Numbered from the stretch's first letter, positions 1 to 10,991 are shown. The stretch is 64,000 bases of DNA from Limnohabitans sp. INBF002 (GCF_027924905.1 NZ_AP027055.1:2170001-2234000); one strand, 5' to 3'. Notes: generated from the sequence alone by a model not told the origin. Made by a program: numbers and translations.

Positions 1-318
1 GTTCAGGTGCTCAGCATTGGGGAATTCGGTGATGGCCGGTGCTTTGACGTAGCGGCCTTTGAAGACCTCTTGCAAGTACATCTTGGCCACGCGACGGGCG
101 GTGTCGCCGGTGTTGTGGTCGTGCTCGGTGTCAATCACCATGCTGTCCAGCACGCCCTGCATTTTGATTTCGACTTCGTCAAGCAAAGCCTCTAACTCAC
201 CAGGCTGGATGAAGTCAGCAATGTTGTCGTTGGAGTGGAATCGCTTGCGTGCGGCGGCAATGCGCTCGCGGATCTTGACAGAAACCGGCGTGCCTTCGAA
301 GTTGTCTTTTGCAGTCAT
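1..318 (-). CDS. folE: GTP cyclohydrolase I, N-terminal part (cut by window edge)
   Basis: The reading frame starts at the ATG at 318 and runs off the left edge, so about 106 N-terminal residues are visible. The visible protein contains VLDSMVIDTEHDHNTGDTARR and then VAKMYLQEVFKGRY, which match the start of the FolE core ('D.ehn..dTa.RvakmY.ev..G'). FolE converts GTP to dihydroneopterin triphosphate, the first step of folate synthesis. The zinc-binding Cys/His residues and the catalytic site lie beyond the edge and cannot be checked. A TACCAT/CATTAT -10-like sequence sits just ahead of the ATG and there is no clear Shine-Dalgarno sequence. Confidence 0.85.
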   Translation of the reverse strand, partial: MTAKDNFEGTPVSVKIRERIAAARKRFHSNDNIADFIQPGELEALLDEVEIKMQGVLDSMVIDTEHDHNTGDTARRVAKMYLQEVFKGRYVKAPAITEFPNAEHLN

Positions 319-364
319 AGGGATAATGGTATCAGCGAAGCAAAAACCTTACGCCAAGCCCTGT

Positions 365-1561
365 TCAGTAGCGTTTACCCGTCAAAAATACACCAAAGCG
401 CAACAAGGCTGAGGCCAATGCGTCGACTGCACGTTCGCGCCAGCCACGATTGAGGTAGGCATGCGGGTCTACGCGGACAGCGCCTTGCTCAATCGCCGAC
501 ACCAAACTGGCCTGCAGGGCCTGGGCCATCTGGGCGTCGTGCGCCACCACATTGGCTTCACGCGCCAGCAACAAGCTGAAAGGATCAAGGTTGGACGAAC
601 CTACGGTGAGCCACTTGCCATCGATCACGGCCACTTTGGCATGCAAATAGCTGGCGTGGTACTCGTAAATTTCTACGCCAGCGGCCATGAGTTGGCCATA
701 CAACTGGCGTGCCGCGCGGTAAGGCACGTAGTATTCATACTGCCCCTGCAACAGCAAACGCACACGCACGCCGCGGCGTGCAGCCATGAGTAACGCACGA
801 CGCAAACGCAAGCCTGGAAAGAAATAGGCACTGGCCACAATGATGTCCTGCCGCGCTGCACCAATGGCTTTGCGATAGGTGCGTTCAATGTGCGCGCGGT
901 GGCGCACGTTGTCACGCAACACCAATTGGGTTTCGCCACGCGCGGGCAAATGCAAACGTTGCTTGGTCCTTCTAAGCGCATCCAAAGCGCTGCTTAAATC
1001 TTGGCTGCGTAACTCACGCACCGCTTCGATGCGCGACCACAACTGCGCCATGGTGGCACGTGCCGCAACCACCAATGGGCCGCGCACGCTGACGGCGTAG
1101 TCAAGCCGTGGGGCTGTCAACAAGCCTTGCACATGCGGGTCGAGGTAATCGTCCAAGATGTTGATGCCGCCACAAAATACCACCGTGGTGTCCACCACGC
1201 ACAGCTTGCGGTGCAAGCGCCGCCAGCGACTGGGCAGCCAAAAGCCAAGACCGACAGCCGGGGCATACACACGCACTTGTACGCCGGCCTGCGCAAACTG
1301 ATCGGCCCACACGGCAGGCAACTCGCCCGTGCCGACACCATCGACCACCACACGCACACGCACGCCACGTTGTGCTGCGCGCATAAGCGCATGCGCCACA
1401 TCGGCCCCAGCACCTGCAAAGGTAAAAATATAAGTTTCCAGCAGCACCTCGTGCTGCGCAGCATCCATGGCCACGACCATGGCCGCAAACAAATCCACAC
1501 CGCCTGTCAACAAGCGCATCTCGTGCGAATGTGCGCGTGCGTGGTTCACGGTGCATCCCAT
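365..1561 (-). CDS. clsB: Phospholipase D family / cardiolipin synthase B-like protein
   Basis: The 398-residue protein carries two HKD phosphodiesterase motifs: HRKLCVVD near residue 117 and HAKVAVIDGKWLTVGSSNLD near 307. This pairing is the hallmark of bacterial phospholipase D/cardiolipin synthases. It has no N-terminal membrane segments, so it resembles ClsB/ClsC rather than ClsA. Cardiolipin synthesis from phosphatidylglycerol or phosphatidylethanolamine at the inner membrane is the likely role, by family. The chosen ATG overlaps the 3' end of the upstream endonuclease/exonuclease/phosphatase gene by 16 bases, which suggests translational coupling; an internal Met 14 residues later (1519) is an alternative start. 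ClsB next to an EEP-family gene (YbhP-like) is a known arrangement, as in E. coli ybhP-clsB. Confidence 0.85.
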   Translation of the reverse strand: MGCTVNHARAHSHEMRLLTGGVDLFAAMVVAMDAAQHEVLLETYIFTFAGAGADVAHALMRAAQRGVRVRVVVDGVGTGELPAVWADQFAQAGVQVRVYAPAVGLGFWLPSRWRRLHRKLCVVDTTVVFCGGINILDDYLDPHVQGLLTAPRLDYAVSVRGPLVVAARATMAQLWSRIEAVRELRSQDLSSALDALRRTKQRLHLPARGETQLVLRDNVRHRAHIERTYRKAIGAARQDIIVASAYFFPGLRLRRALLMAARRGVRVRLLLQGQYEYYVPYRAARQLYGQLMAAGVEIYEYHASYLHAKVAVIDGKWLTVGSSNLDPFSLLLAREANVVAHDAQMAQALQASLVSAIEQGAVRVDPHAYLNRGWRERAVDALASALLRFGVFLTGKRY

Positions 1562-2283
1562 GCAAACTCCACCAGCAGCGGTGAGTGGTCAGACATACGG
1601 CCCCAAATCGGGCCACGCGGCACATGCGTGCTCACGCGATGCACGCCACGCGCATACACATGGTCAAGCTGCACCAAGGGCAAGCGCGAAGGGTACGTGG
1701 GGTACTGCTTACCTGCATTGGTGTGCAAGCCCACGGTGGCCATCATGCGCGACACAGCGCTGCCCCAATCGTTGAAATCGCCCGCCACCAACAAGGGCGC
1801 ATCAGCAGGAATTTCCCGCTCAATGAAATCATGCAGCTGCTGTGTTTGGCGCAAGCGGCTGCCAGGCAAAAGCCCAAGGTGAATCACGATGACGTGCACC
1901 TCACGCGCTTGCACCTGCAAGGTCACGTGTAGCAAGCCACGTTGCTCTAAGCGGTGGTCTGACATGTCTTCGTGGCGCTGCTCTAGCACGGGCCAACGAC
2001 TGAGCAAAGCATTGCCATGCTCACCATGCTTGGTGATGGCGTTCGTGCGGTACACGGGGGTGTAGCCCTCAGGTGCCAAAAAGTCAGCTTGCCCCTGATC
2101 CGGCCAATGCTTGAAGCGGCGGGCTTGTTGGCGATTGAACGCACGCACCTCTTGCAAACACACAATGTCCGCATCGAACTGCTCGACCGCATGGCCGAGG
2201 TTATGTATCTCTAAACGACGCGCGGGGCCTATGCCCTGCACGCCTTTGTGGATGTTGTAAGTGGCGACTTTGAATGTTTTCAT
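1546..2283 (-). CDS. Endonuclease/exonuclease/phosphatase (EEP) family protein, YbhP-like
   Basis: From the ATG at 2283 the protein is 245 residues. It begins KTFKVATYNIHKG, and the N of YNIHKG is the first metal-site Asn of the EEP fold. It continues with CLQEVRAF (catalytic Glu), VAGDFND (catalytic D.N pair) and SDHSPLLVEF (C-terminal catalytic D-H), so all EEP signatures are present. The substrate cannot be read from sequence; relatives act on nucleic acids, phospholipids or inositol phosphates. Its 3' end overlaps the start of the cardiolipin-synthase-like gene, which favours a phospholipid-related role (inference). A longer frame opening at 2310 exists, but MKTFKV fits the family start better. 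Confidence 0.8.
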   Translation of the reverse strand: MKTFKVATYNIHKGVQGIGPARRLEIHNLGHAVEQFDADIVCLQEVRAFNRQQARRFKHWPDQGQADFLAPEGYTPVYRTNAITKHGEHGNALLSRWPVLEQRHEDMSDHRLEQRGLLHVTLQVQAREVHVIVIHLGLLPGSRLRQTQQLHDFIEREIPADAPLLVAGDFNDWGSAVSRMMATVGLHTNAGKQYPTYPSRLPLVQLDHVYARGVHRVSTHVPRGPIWGRMSDHSPLLVEFAWDAP

Positions 2284-2346
2284 CTTCAGCACACAAGTTT
2301 GCCTCAGCAAAGTCGCTCTCCATCAAAATTCTGCTAAAAACAAGAG

Positions 2347-3090
2347 ATGCATCAAAAATCATCCGTTTATTTTTTGTCTTTGGCATTGGCATTGCCTTGT
2401 GTCGCGCAATCACAAACCCCATCCCACCCAGTGCTGCAATGGGGTCTGAGTGCAGGCGTCAACCAATACAAAGAACCCAATTTGATGCAGCTCCAAGGTC
2501 CAGAGGTCGGACTGCATGCGCGTGCGTACAACTTCAACGCAATGCCGCAACTGCATGTGGAGGGTGATGTTTTTTTCGGCAAACAGCGCTACACCAGCAA
2601 CAGCACCGGCAGCATGAACGGCGTTCACAACATTGAAACGCGCTGGCGTGCCTTGATGCCCGTGTTTGCCAACACCGCCAACCAGCACGGTTTGTATGCC
2701 GGTCTTGGTCTTCACACCTTGTGGAACGATTTGCGCGGCACCAGCTCGACTGGCAGCGGCGGTTACGAACGCAGCGCGACCCAACTGTGGCTGCCCGTTC
2801 GATGGGTGAGCAACTTTTGGGAGCTAGAAGCAGGCGTCTTGGTGTATGGGCGCCACACCTCCAAACTGTCACAAGCCAACACATCGCCGCCCAGTGCGGA
2901 TGTGGTGAACACGCAAAAAAAGGGCGCTTACCTGCAAGGCCAACTGAACCTGCAAATGGATGCGCGTCACACCCTATCGCCCTATGTGCGTTACACAGGC
3001 TTGGGCGACTCTGACGTGGTGAGCAACGCCTACGAGCCCGCCAGCAAACGCTGGCAAGCCGGCGTGGCTTGGCAATTCACCACACCCTGA
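2347..3090 (+). CDS. Putative outer-membrane beta-barrel protein, function unknown
   Basis: The 247-residue protein begins with a signal peptide (SSVYFLSLALALPCVAQSQ, likely cleaved after AQS/Q). The mature part consists of alternating hydrophobic/polar stretches rich in Tyr, Trp, Gly and Asn, such as GLYAGLGLHTLW, FWELEAGVLVYGRH and HTLSPYVRYTGLGD, and it ends WQAGVAWQF with a C-terminal aromatic residue. This is the pattern of an 8- to 10-strand outer-membrane barrel. I do not recognise a named family. It is divergent from the EEP gene and separated by only 63 bases. A TAAAAA -10-like sequence sits 6 nt before the ATG. Confidence 0.65.
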   Translation: MHQKSSVYFLSLALALPCVAQSQTPSHPVLQWGLSAGVNQYKEPNLMQLQGPEVGLHARAYNFNAMPQLHVEGDVFFGKQRYTSNSTGSMNGVHNIETRWRALMPVFANTANQHGLYAGLGLHTLWNDLRGTSSTGSGGYERSATQLWLPVRWVSNFWELEAGVLVYGRHTSKLSQANTSPPSADVVNTQKKGAYLQGQLNLQMDARHTLSPYVRYTGLGDSDVVSNAYEPASKRWQAGVAWQFTTP

Positions 3091-3127
3091 CGCGCACCCA
3101 CAGGCGGCACGCCTCTATGATGCCGCC

Positions 3128-4255
3128 ATGCTCACCCCTTTAGAAAACTTGCCCACGTGGCGCGCCGAAAGTGGCGCTGCTGCACCACGCCGTGTCGTGG
3201 CTGCAGACGACACAACATCGGCCGACACCGCCTACCGCCTTGCCTGTGAAGGTACGGGCCTGTTGTGGCAAGGTGACTTTCACAATGCACGCCAATTGCT
3301 ACAAGCCTTGGCACGCCGCACAGAACGCAAGCCTAAAAAATCCAAAAAGGCAGACGCGGACGTCACACCTGTGCAAGCCTTCAACCTGCACCGCCAAGCC
3401 TTGGGCCAACGCGCCCGCATCTTGGCCATGGTGATCGTGCCGTTGAATGGCGACTACAGCATTCCATTGCGCCGCGCGCCCGATTTGAAACAAGCCTGCA
3501 CCGAAGCGTGGGGCCCGGCAACAGGCGAGGCCTGCATGGTGTCGCTGCGCGAATTGTTAGGCGTGGTGGGCGCACATGAGTGGCGCAAAAAAGGCGTAGA
3601 GATTGCAGCTTTGGGCGACGCGCCCAATAACCGCATCTACCCACACTATGGCGTGTTTTCGCCGGTGCGCGGCGAATATGTGGACCTTGTGGCAAACACC
3701 CCGATCAAAGACAAATCACTCGCGTTTGACATTGGCGTGGGCACCGGCGTGTTGTCGGCCGTGTTGGCCAAGCGTGGCGTGCAACACATCGTCGCCACCG
3801 ACCAGGACCCACGCGCCCTCGCCTGCGCGCGAGAAAACCTGCAACGCCTGCAGCGCATCGACAAAGTGGCATTGGTGCAAACCGATTTATTCCCCGAAGG
3901 CAAAGCACCGTTGGTGGTGTGCAACCCACCGTGGGTGCCTGCACGTCCCAGCTCACCCATCGAGCATGCGGTGTATGACGAAGGCAGCCGCATGCTGCGT
4001 GGGTTTTTAAGTGGCCTGCGTGAGCACCTGGCACCCAACGGCGAGGGTTGGCTCATCTTGTCGGATTTGGCCGAGCACCTAGGGCTGCGCACCCGAGAAG
4101 AACTGTTGTGCTGGATCAGCGAAGCGGGCTTGCTACTGCTGGGCCGTCACGACATCAAGCCGCGCCATGGCAAAGCCAGCGACGAGAACGACCCGCTGCA
4201 TGCGGCGCGTGCCAAGGAAGTTACTTCGCTTTGGCGCCTCGGTAGCGCTGCTTGA
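3128..4255 (+). CDS. Class I SAM-dependent methyltransferase (PrmC/RlmG-like, 'methyltransferase small' fold)
   Basis: The 375-residue protein has a variable N-terminal half of about 190 residues and a C-terminal Rossmann methyltransferase domain. Motif I is FDIGVGTGVLSAVLAKRG near residue 200, followed by VATDQDPRAL (acidic residue binding the SAM ribose) and VCNPPWVPARPSS near 265. NPPW/Y is the signature of enzymes that methylate planar amide or exocyclic nitrogens, for example glutamine in release factors or guanine/adenine in rRNA. The substrate is unknown. prmC itself is elsewhere in this window (23787-24692), so this is a second NPP[YW] enzyme. The 3' end overlaps the convergent hydrolase gene by 35 bases. 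A TATGAT lies 6 nt before the ATG and there is no SD. Confidence 0.75.
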   Translation: MLTPLENLPTWRAESGAAAPRRVVAADDTTSADTAYRLACEGTGLLWQGDFHNARQLLQALARRTERKPKKSKKADADVTPVQAFNLHRQALGQRARILAMVIVPLNGDYSIPLRRAPDLKQACTEAWGPATGEACMVSLRELLGVVGAHEWRKKGVEIAALGDAPNNRIYPHYGVFSPVRGEYVDLVANTPIKDKSLAFDIGVGTGVLSAVLAKRGVQHIVATDQDPRALACARENLQRLQRIDKVALVQTDLFPEGKAPLVVCNPPWVPARPSSPIEHAVYDEGSRMLRGFLSGLREHLAPNGEGWLILSDLAEHLGLRTREELLCWISEAGLLLLGRHDIKPRHGKASDENDPLHAARAKEVTSLWRLGSAA

Positions 4256-5126
4256 GCCACGGCCAAAAGCCGCGTTCTTTTTCTTCGCGGCGCTCTTTGG
4301 CTGCCGCCGACTCCACCGCCACCGGCGCTTGACTGAGCGCTTGCAACACAAACGCACACACCTCAGGCGTGAAGGGGGCGGGGTGATGTGCCCCCGGCAC
4401 TTCTAACACTTGGCATTGGGGCAGCTCACGCTTCATCACACGCACCTGCTCAATGGGACAAACGCCCGAATCGCTGCCGTGAATCAAGCGCACGGGGCCT
4501 TTGAAGTGGCTCAACAGGTGGCCAAAATTCATGCCCTTCCAATCTTTGCGATACGGCAAGTCAAAGTGCGACGGCGATTGCACCGCCACCACGGCACCTA
4601 AACTGACGTTGAACCGTGTCGCCATGACTTGAGGTTCAGGCAAGCGGCCTTCTACCTTCATGCCGTCGTACAAACCGTAAATCGACATCCACGGCAAATT
4701 CAAACCGATGTCATTGAAGTGCAAACCATCTATGCGAATGCCAGCTTGGTTCGCCAAATACATCGCCAAAATGCCACCCATGCTGGTGCCCAGCACTTCA
4801 AAACGTGTCACGGGCACGTCCGCACGCATGATGACGTGTTGAATGAAGGCCACCGTGTCGGCCAAGTACACCTGCATGGTGTAACCCGCATCGCCTGGCA
4901 ATGGGCTGGAGTCCCCTCGGCCGCAATGGTCAAGGCTGATGATGCGCAGCCCACGCACCCCCTCAGCAGCTTGCAGCAGCGGGTCAAAGGTGGCGCGTGT
5001 TTCCAGCAAGCCTGGCAAACACAACAACACATGGGCACTCTGGGCGTCGCCCACTTGGCTATAAGCCAAATGGCGCTCGGCGGCAGGTAACTGGAAATTA
5101 AGAGCTGAAAATTTAGAGACTGTCAT
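4221..5126 (-). CDS. Alpha/beta hydrolase family protein
   Basis: From the ATG at 5126 the protein is 301 residues. It shows the alpha/beta-hydrolase order: LLCLPGLLETRATFDPLL (oxyanion region), SLDHCGRGDS, the nucleophile elbow VLGTSMGGILA (Ser of GTSMG), a late acidic residue in LIHGSDSGVCP and the catalytic His in VPGAHHPAPF. The substrate cannot be predicted. The C-terminal 50 residues are charged and low in complexity (AAAKERREEKERGF) and are encoded in the region that converges on and overlaps the methyltransferase gene. Frames upstream of 5126 give only a non-homologous extension. Confidence 0.75.
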   Translation of the reverse strand: MTVSKFSALNFQLPAAERHLAYSQVGDAQSAHVLLCLPGLLETRATFDPLLQAAEGVRGLRIISLDHCGRGDSSPLPGDAGYTMQVYLADTVAFIQHVIMRADVPVTRFEVLGTSMGGILAMYLANQAGIRIDGLHFNDIGLNLPWMSIYGLYDGMKVEGRLPEPQVMATRFNVSLGAVVAVQSPSHFDLPYRKDWKGMNFGHLLSHFKGPVRLIHGSDSGVCPIEQVRVMKRELPQCQVLEVPGAHHPAPFTPEVCAFVLQALSQAPVAVESAAAKERREEKERGFWPWLKQRYRGAKAK

Positions 5127-5188
5127 AACTGCAATCATCCTAGTCGATACTCGAAAGACAAAGCTCACACATCGCTCACGATTACGCC

Positions 5189-5794
5189 ATGTCTACCCCT
5201 CACGCATTCATGCTCCAAGCCCAAGGTTTGAGCCTCGGTCCCATTCAAAACCTCAACTTCACTTGGCCCACAGGTGTGAGCTGGCTGTGCGGTGATGAAG
5301 GAACAGGAAAAACCACGCTGCTGCGTTTGCTGGCGGGCGATGTGCAGCCGACAGCTGGCGCTGTCACCACACCTGAAGGCGGTGTGTTCTGGGCCAACCT
5401 GCAAGACCCCGCACACGACACCACCACGGTGCAAGCCAGCTGGGATGCGCTGCGCGCACGCTACCCCAACTGGAACGCGGCATTGCAACAAGATTTAGCT
5501 GAAGCGCTCGACATGACCCCACACCTTGAGAAGCGTCTCAACATGCTCTCAGCAGGCAGCCGACGCAAGGTGATGGTGGTGGCAGCTTTGGCATCCGGCG
5601 CAACAGTCACACTGCTAGACCAGCCGTTTGCAGCGCTTGACATGGCATCCATCCACATCATTGAAGATTTTTTGCATGAAGCGGTCCATCACACGCGCAG
5701 GACTTGGATCGTGGCTGACTATGAAGCACCGGCGCAGTGGCACACCTCACGCGTGCTCAATCTTGACCTGTACGCAAGCGGCGGCGCCCAATAA
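5189..5794 (+). CDS. Stand-alone ABC-type ATPase with altered Walker B and H-switch positions
   Basis: The 201-residue protein is a single ABC nucleotide-binding domain. Walker A is CGDEGTGKTTLLRLLAGD, a Q-loop-like ANLQDP follows, the signature is LSAGSRRKV (in place of LSGGQ.QRV) and Walker B is VTLLDQPFAALD. The residue after the Walker B Asp is Gln where active ABC ATPases have Glu. The switch His, normally in 'vtHd', is replaced (TWIVADYEAP). These changes predict weak or no hydrolysis, although this is untested. No permease or binding-protein gene is adjacent; neighbours are the hydrolase (divergent) and katG (convergent). The family resembles small CcmA-like ATPases, but no ccm genes are nearby, so I give no transport role. 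Confidence 0.75.
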   Translation: MSTPHAFMLQAQGLSLGPIQNLNFTWPTGVSWLCGDEGTGKTTLLRLLAGDVQPTAGAVTTPEGGVFWANLQDPAHDTTTVQASWDALRARYPNWNAALQQDLAEALDMTPHLEKRLNMLSAGSRRKVMVVAALASGATVTLLDQPFAALDMASIHIIEDFLHEAVHHTRRTWIVADYEAPAQWHTSRVLNLDLYASGGAQ

Positions 5795-5796
5795 AA

Positions 5797-5820
5797 AAGG
5801 GCACTGCAAGCAGTGCCCTT
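5797..5820 (-). terminator. Bidirectional intrinsic terminator between katG and the ABC ATPase gene
   Basis: A perfect stem AAGGGCACTG / CAGTGCCCTT with a short loop is followed on the minus strand by a T-run (the A-run at 5792-5798 on the plus strand). It lies 24 bases after the katG stop and directly after the ATPase stop at 5794. It should end katG transcription and may serve the convergent gene as well. Confidence 0.8.
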
Positions 5821-5843
5821 GAGGTTGCGTGAGTCCTAGCCGC

Positions 5844-8078
<2,235 letters not shown>

Positions 8079-8122
8079 CTAATCACGGCAATAGCCCATA
8101 GAAACGTTTGACAGCGCACAGA

Positions 8123-8148
8123 CAAACGCCACCCGAAGGTGGCGTTTG
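8123..8148 (-). terminator. Hairpin terminator downstream of aspS
   Basis: There is an 11-bp perfect stem (CAAACGCCACC/GGTGGCGTTTG) with a 4-nt loop, 22 bases beyond the aspS stop. The U-tract on the minus strand is short (GTTTGTC), so efficiency may be modest. It sits in the 166-base gap between katG and aspS. Confidence 0.6.
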
Positions 8149-8169
8149 CAACAAGCGTCGTTAGAAAAC

Positions 8170-9984
8170 TTAAGCTGTTTTTGCAGCGTCCAAATTGCGC
8201 AAGCGGATGTGCAATTCGCGCAGCTGCTTTTCGTCCACAGGGCTTGGAGCTTGGGTCAGCAAGCACTGGGCACGTTGTGTCTTGGGGAAGGCGATCACGT
8301 CGCGGATCGACTCGGCACCGGTCATCAAGGTCACGATGCGGTCCAGGCCAAAGGCCAGGCCGCCGTGTGGTGGCGCGCCGTATTGCAGGGCGTCGAGCAA
8401 GAAGCCGAACTTGAGCTGGGCTTCTTCAGGCGTGATCTTCAACGCGTCAAACACTTTTTGCTGCACGTCGGCGCGGTGGATACGCACCGAGCCGCCGCCC
8501 ATTTCCCAGCCGTTCAACACCATGTCGTAGCCCTTGGAGATGCACTTCTCGGGCGCGGTGACCATCCAGTCTTCGTGGCCGTCTTTGGGCGCGGTGAAAG
8601 GGTGGTGCACGGCGGTGTAACGCTGGTTCTCGTCGTCGAACTCGAACATGGGGAAGTCGACCACCCACATCGGGGCCCAACGGTCTTCGAACAGGCCGTT
8701 TTTCTTGCCGAATTCGCTGTGGCCGATCTTGATGCGCAGGGCACCGATGGCGTCGTTGACGATCTTGGCCTTGTCGGCGCCAAAGAAAATCAGGTCGCCG
8801 TTTTGCGCGCCGCAGCGCTCCAGCACAGCATTGAGTGCCGCGTCGTGGATGTTCTTGACGATGGGCGACTGCAAACCGTCACGGCCTTTGGACAGGTCGT
8901 TGACGCGGATGTAGGCCAGGCCCTTGGCGCCGTAGATCTTGACGAACTCGGTGTAAGCGTCGATCTCGCCACGGCTGATGCCGCCGCCTTCGACCGAGCC
9001 ACCTGGCACGCGCAGGGCCACCACGCGACCACCCTTCATGTTGGCAGCGCCCGAGAACACTTTGAAGTCCACATCGCCCATGACGTCGGTCACTTCGGTG
9101 AACTGCAGTTTCACGCGCAGGTCAGGCTTGTCCGAGCCATAAATGTGCATGGCGTCTTGGTAGGTCATGACAGGGAACTCGCCCAGGTCCACGCCGATGG
9201 TGTTGGTGAACACGCGTTTGATCATGCCTTGGAACATGTCGCGGATTTCTTCCTCGCTCAAGAACGAGGTTTCAATATCAATCTGGGTGAATTCAGGTTG
9301 ACGGTCCGCACGCAAGTCTTCGTCACGGAAGCACTTGGTGATTTGGTAATAACGGTCGTAGCCCGCCACCATCAACAGCTGCTTGAACAACTGAGGTGAC
9401 TGAGGCAAGGCAAAGAAGTGACCGTCATGCACGCGGCTGGGCACGAGGTAATCGCGCGCGCCTTCGGGCGTGCTCTTGGTGAGCATGGGGGTTTCGATGT
9501 CGACAAAGCCGTTTTCATCGAGGTACTTACGCACTTCCATCGACACTTTGTAGCGCAGCATCAGGTTGTTTTGCATGTACGGACGGCGCAGGTCGAGCAC
9601 GCGGTGTGTGAGACGCGTGGTCTCAGACAAGTTGTCGTCGTCGATTTGGAAGGGAGGCGTGACCGACTCGTTCAACACGATGAGTTCGTGGCACAGCACT
9701 TCAATCTTGCCGCTCTTCAAACCTTCGTTGGTCGTGCCATCAGGACGGGCGCGCACCAAGCCTTTGACTTGGATACAAAACTCATTGCGCACGTTCTCAG
9801 CCACGTTGAACATCTCAGGACGGTCTGGATCGCACACCACTTGCACGTAGCCTTCGCGGTCACGCAAGTCAATGAAGATCACGCCGCCGTGGTCACGACG
9901 ACGGTTGACCCAGCCGCACAGGCTCACGGTTTGGCCATTGAGGGCTTCGGTCACCAGACCGCAATAGTGGGAACGCATTGCCAT
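8170..9984 (-). CDS. aspS: Aspartyl-tRNA synthetase, probably non-discriminating
   Basis: The 604-residue protein is a class II, bacterial-type AspRS: an N-terminal OB-fold anticodon-binding domain ([20 protein letters not shown]), the catalytic core with motif 2 ([19 protein letters not shown]), a GAD insertion, and motif 3 ([15 protein letters not shown]). It charges tRNA-Asp. The residues His in RRRDHGG and Gly in RARPDGTT are those I recall as linked to the non-discriminating form that also charges tRNA-Asn; in that case GatCAB amidates the Asp-tRNA-Asn. The gene follows the DUF502 gene by 2 bases and belongs to the fmdB-DUF502-aspS operon, a common betaproteobacterial arrangement. Confidence 0.97.
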   Translation of the reverse strand: MAMRSHYCGLVTEALNGQTVSLCGWVNRRRDHGGVIFIDLRDREGYVQVVCDPDRPEMFNVAENVRNEFCIQVKGLVRARPDGTTNEGLKSGKIEVLCHELIVLNESVTPPFQIDDDNLSETTRLTHRVLDLRRPYMQNNLMLRYKVSMEVRKYLDENGFVDIETPMLTKSTPEGARDYLVPSRVHDGHFFALPQSPQLFKQLLMVAGYDRYYQITKCFRDEDLRADRQPEFTQIDIETSFLSEEEIRDMFQGMIKRVFTNTIGVDLGEFPVMTYQDAMHIYGSDKPDLRVKLQFTEVTDVMGDVDFKVFSGAANMKGGRVVALRVPGGSVEGGGISRGEIDAYTEFVKIYGAKGLAYIRVNDLSKGRDGLQSPIVKNIHDAALNAVLERCGAQNGDLIFFGADKAKIVNDAIGALRIKIGHSEFGKKNGLFEDRWAPMWVVDFPMFEFDDENQRYTAVHHPFTAPKDGHEDWMVTAPEKCISKGYDMVLNGWEMGGGSVRIHRADVQQKVFDALKITPEEAQLKFGFLLDALQYGAPPHGGLAFGLDRIVTLMTGAESIRDVIAFPKTQRAQCLLTQAPSPVDEKQLRELHIRLRNLDAAKTA

Positions 9985-9986
9985 TT

Positions 9987-10622
9987 TTATTTTCTCTTTT
10001 CGTTAATTGCTGGGGCGCTAGGAGACACAGCGCCCATGGAGATGACATACGTCAGCGCTTCGTCGACGCTCAAATCGAGTTCGATCACATCGCTGCGTGG
10101 CACCAGCAAGAAAAATCCGCTGGTGGGGTTGGGGGTGGTGGGCACGTACACGCTCAGGTGTTCGCCCGTCAATTTGCTGGCCACTTCGCCCACGGGCGTG
10201 CCCGTTTGGAACGCGATGGTCCACATGCCTGCGTGGGGGTATTGCACCAACAGGGCTTGGCGAAACGCATTGCCGTTGCTGGAGAACAAGGTGTCCGACA
10301 CCTTCTTCACGCTGGCGTAAATCGACTTGACGATGGGGATGTTGGTGAACAACTTGTCCCACTGACGTACCAGCCATTTGCCCAACACGTTAGAGGCCAA
10401 GGCGCCCGTCACCAGCAGCACCAGCAACACCAAAATGACGCCCAAGCCGGTCATGTTGCGCATGGAGGTGACCGTGTCTTGCGACACCAAAGGACGGAAC
10501 TTGGAGAGGGTGTCGATGAAGATGCCGTCCATCACACCCACGAGCCATGTCAGCACCCAGACCGTGATGGCCAAAGGTGTCCAGACCAAGAGGCCTGCGA
10601 GCAGGTATTTTTTAATCGGCAT
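9987..10622 (-). CDS. DUF502 family inner-membrane protein
   Basis: The 211-residue protein has two strong N-terminal transmembrane segments ([20 protein letters not shown] near residues 7-27 and [20 protein letters not shown] near 60-80), followed by a soluble domain with [20 protein letters not shown] and [20 protein letters not shown]. The last motif ('PTTPNPTSG') is the DUF502 signature. The molecular role is unknown. The conserved position between the FmdB-type gene and aspS suggests co-transcription with aspS; the gap to aspS is 2 bases. Confidence 0.85.
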   Translation of the reverse strand: MPIKKYLLAGLLVWTPLAITVWVLTWLVGVMDGIFIDTLSKFRPLVSQDTVTSMRNMTGLGVILVLLVLLVTGALASNVLGKWLVRQWDKLFTNIPIVKSIYASVKKVSDTLFSSNGNAFRQALLVQYPHAGMWTIAFQTGTPVGEVASKLTGEHLSVYVPTTPNPTSGFFLLVPRSDVIELDLSVDEALTYVISMGAVSPSAPAINEKRK

Positions 10623-10646
10623 GAAGAACCTAGTGGGATTGAAAAA

Positions 10647-10964
10647 TCAGTGGCAAGCACAACCGCCGCCGCAAGCAGCGGGAGGTGTGCTGGAGGGCGT
10701 GTCAGCGCTGGCAGTCGATGCAGTTTCGGTTGCAGCGGCTGCGCCGCCCGCGACGGATGCAGGGGCCGATGTGCCGCCCGAGCCGCCTTTGAAATCGGTG
10801 GCGTACCAACCCGCGCCTTTGAGCTGAAAGCCCGCAGCCGTGAGTTGCTTAGAAAAGGTAGGTTTGCCGCACTCAGGACAATCTGTCAGCGGGGCATCTG
10901 AAATTTTTTGCAGGACGTCCTTGGCATGGCCGCAGGACCCGCATTTGTAGGCATAAATGGGCAT
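10647..10964 (-). CDS. FmdB-family zinc-ribbon protein
   Basis: The 105-residue protein begins MPIYAYKCGSCGHAKDVLQK and continues with DCPECGKPTFSKQLTAAGFQLKGAGWYATDFK. The two CxxC pairs form a zinc ribbon, and the FQLKGxGWYxTD segment is the FmdB/CxxC_CxxC_SSSS family signature. A low-complexity Ala/Thr/Ser/Pro stretch leads to a Cys/His tail (CGGGCACH) that may bind a second metal. Its function is unknown; FmdB was named as a putative regulator of formamidase/amidase genes. It is the first gene of the operon with DUF502 and aspS, behind the promoter at 10992-11018. Confidence 0.85.
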   Translation of the reverse strand: MPIYAYKCGSCGHAKDVLQKISDAPLTDCPECGKPTFSKQLTAAGFQLKGAGWYATDFKGGSGGTSAPASVAGGAAAATETASTASADTPSSTPPAACGGGCACH

Positions 10965-10991
10965 GGCGAGACGGGTTCGGTAAAACCCTGA

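Noticed and set aside
8146-9399. A 417-residue open frame opposite aspS
   Set aside because: It is antisense to a clear aspS gene, rich in His/Val/Ala, without SD or recognisable domain.
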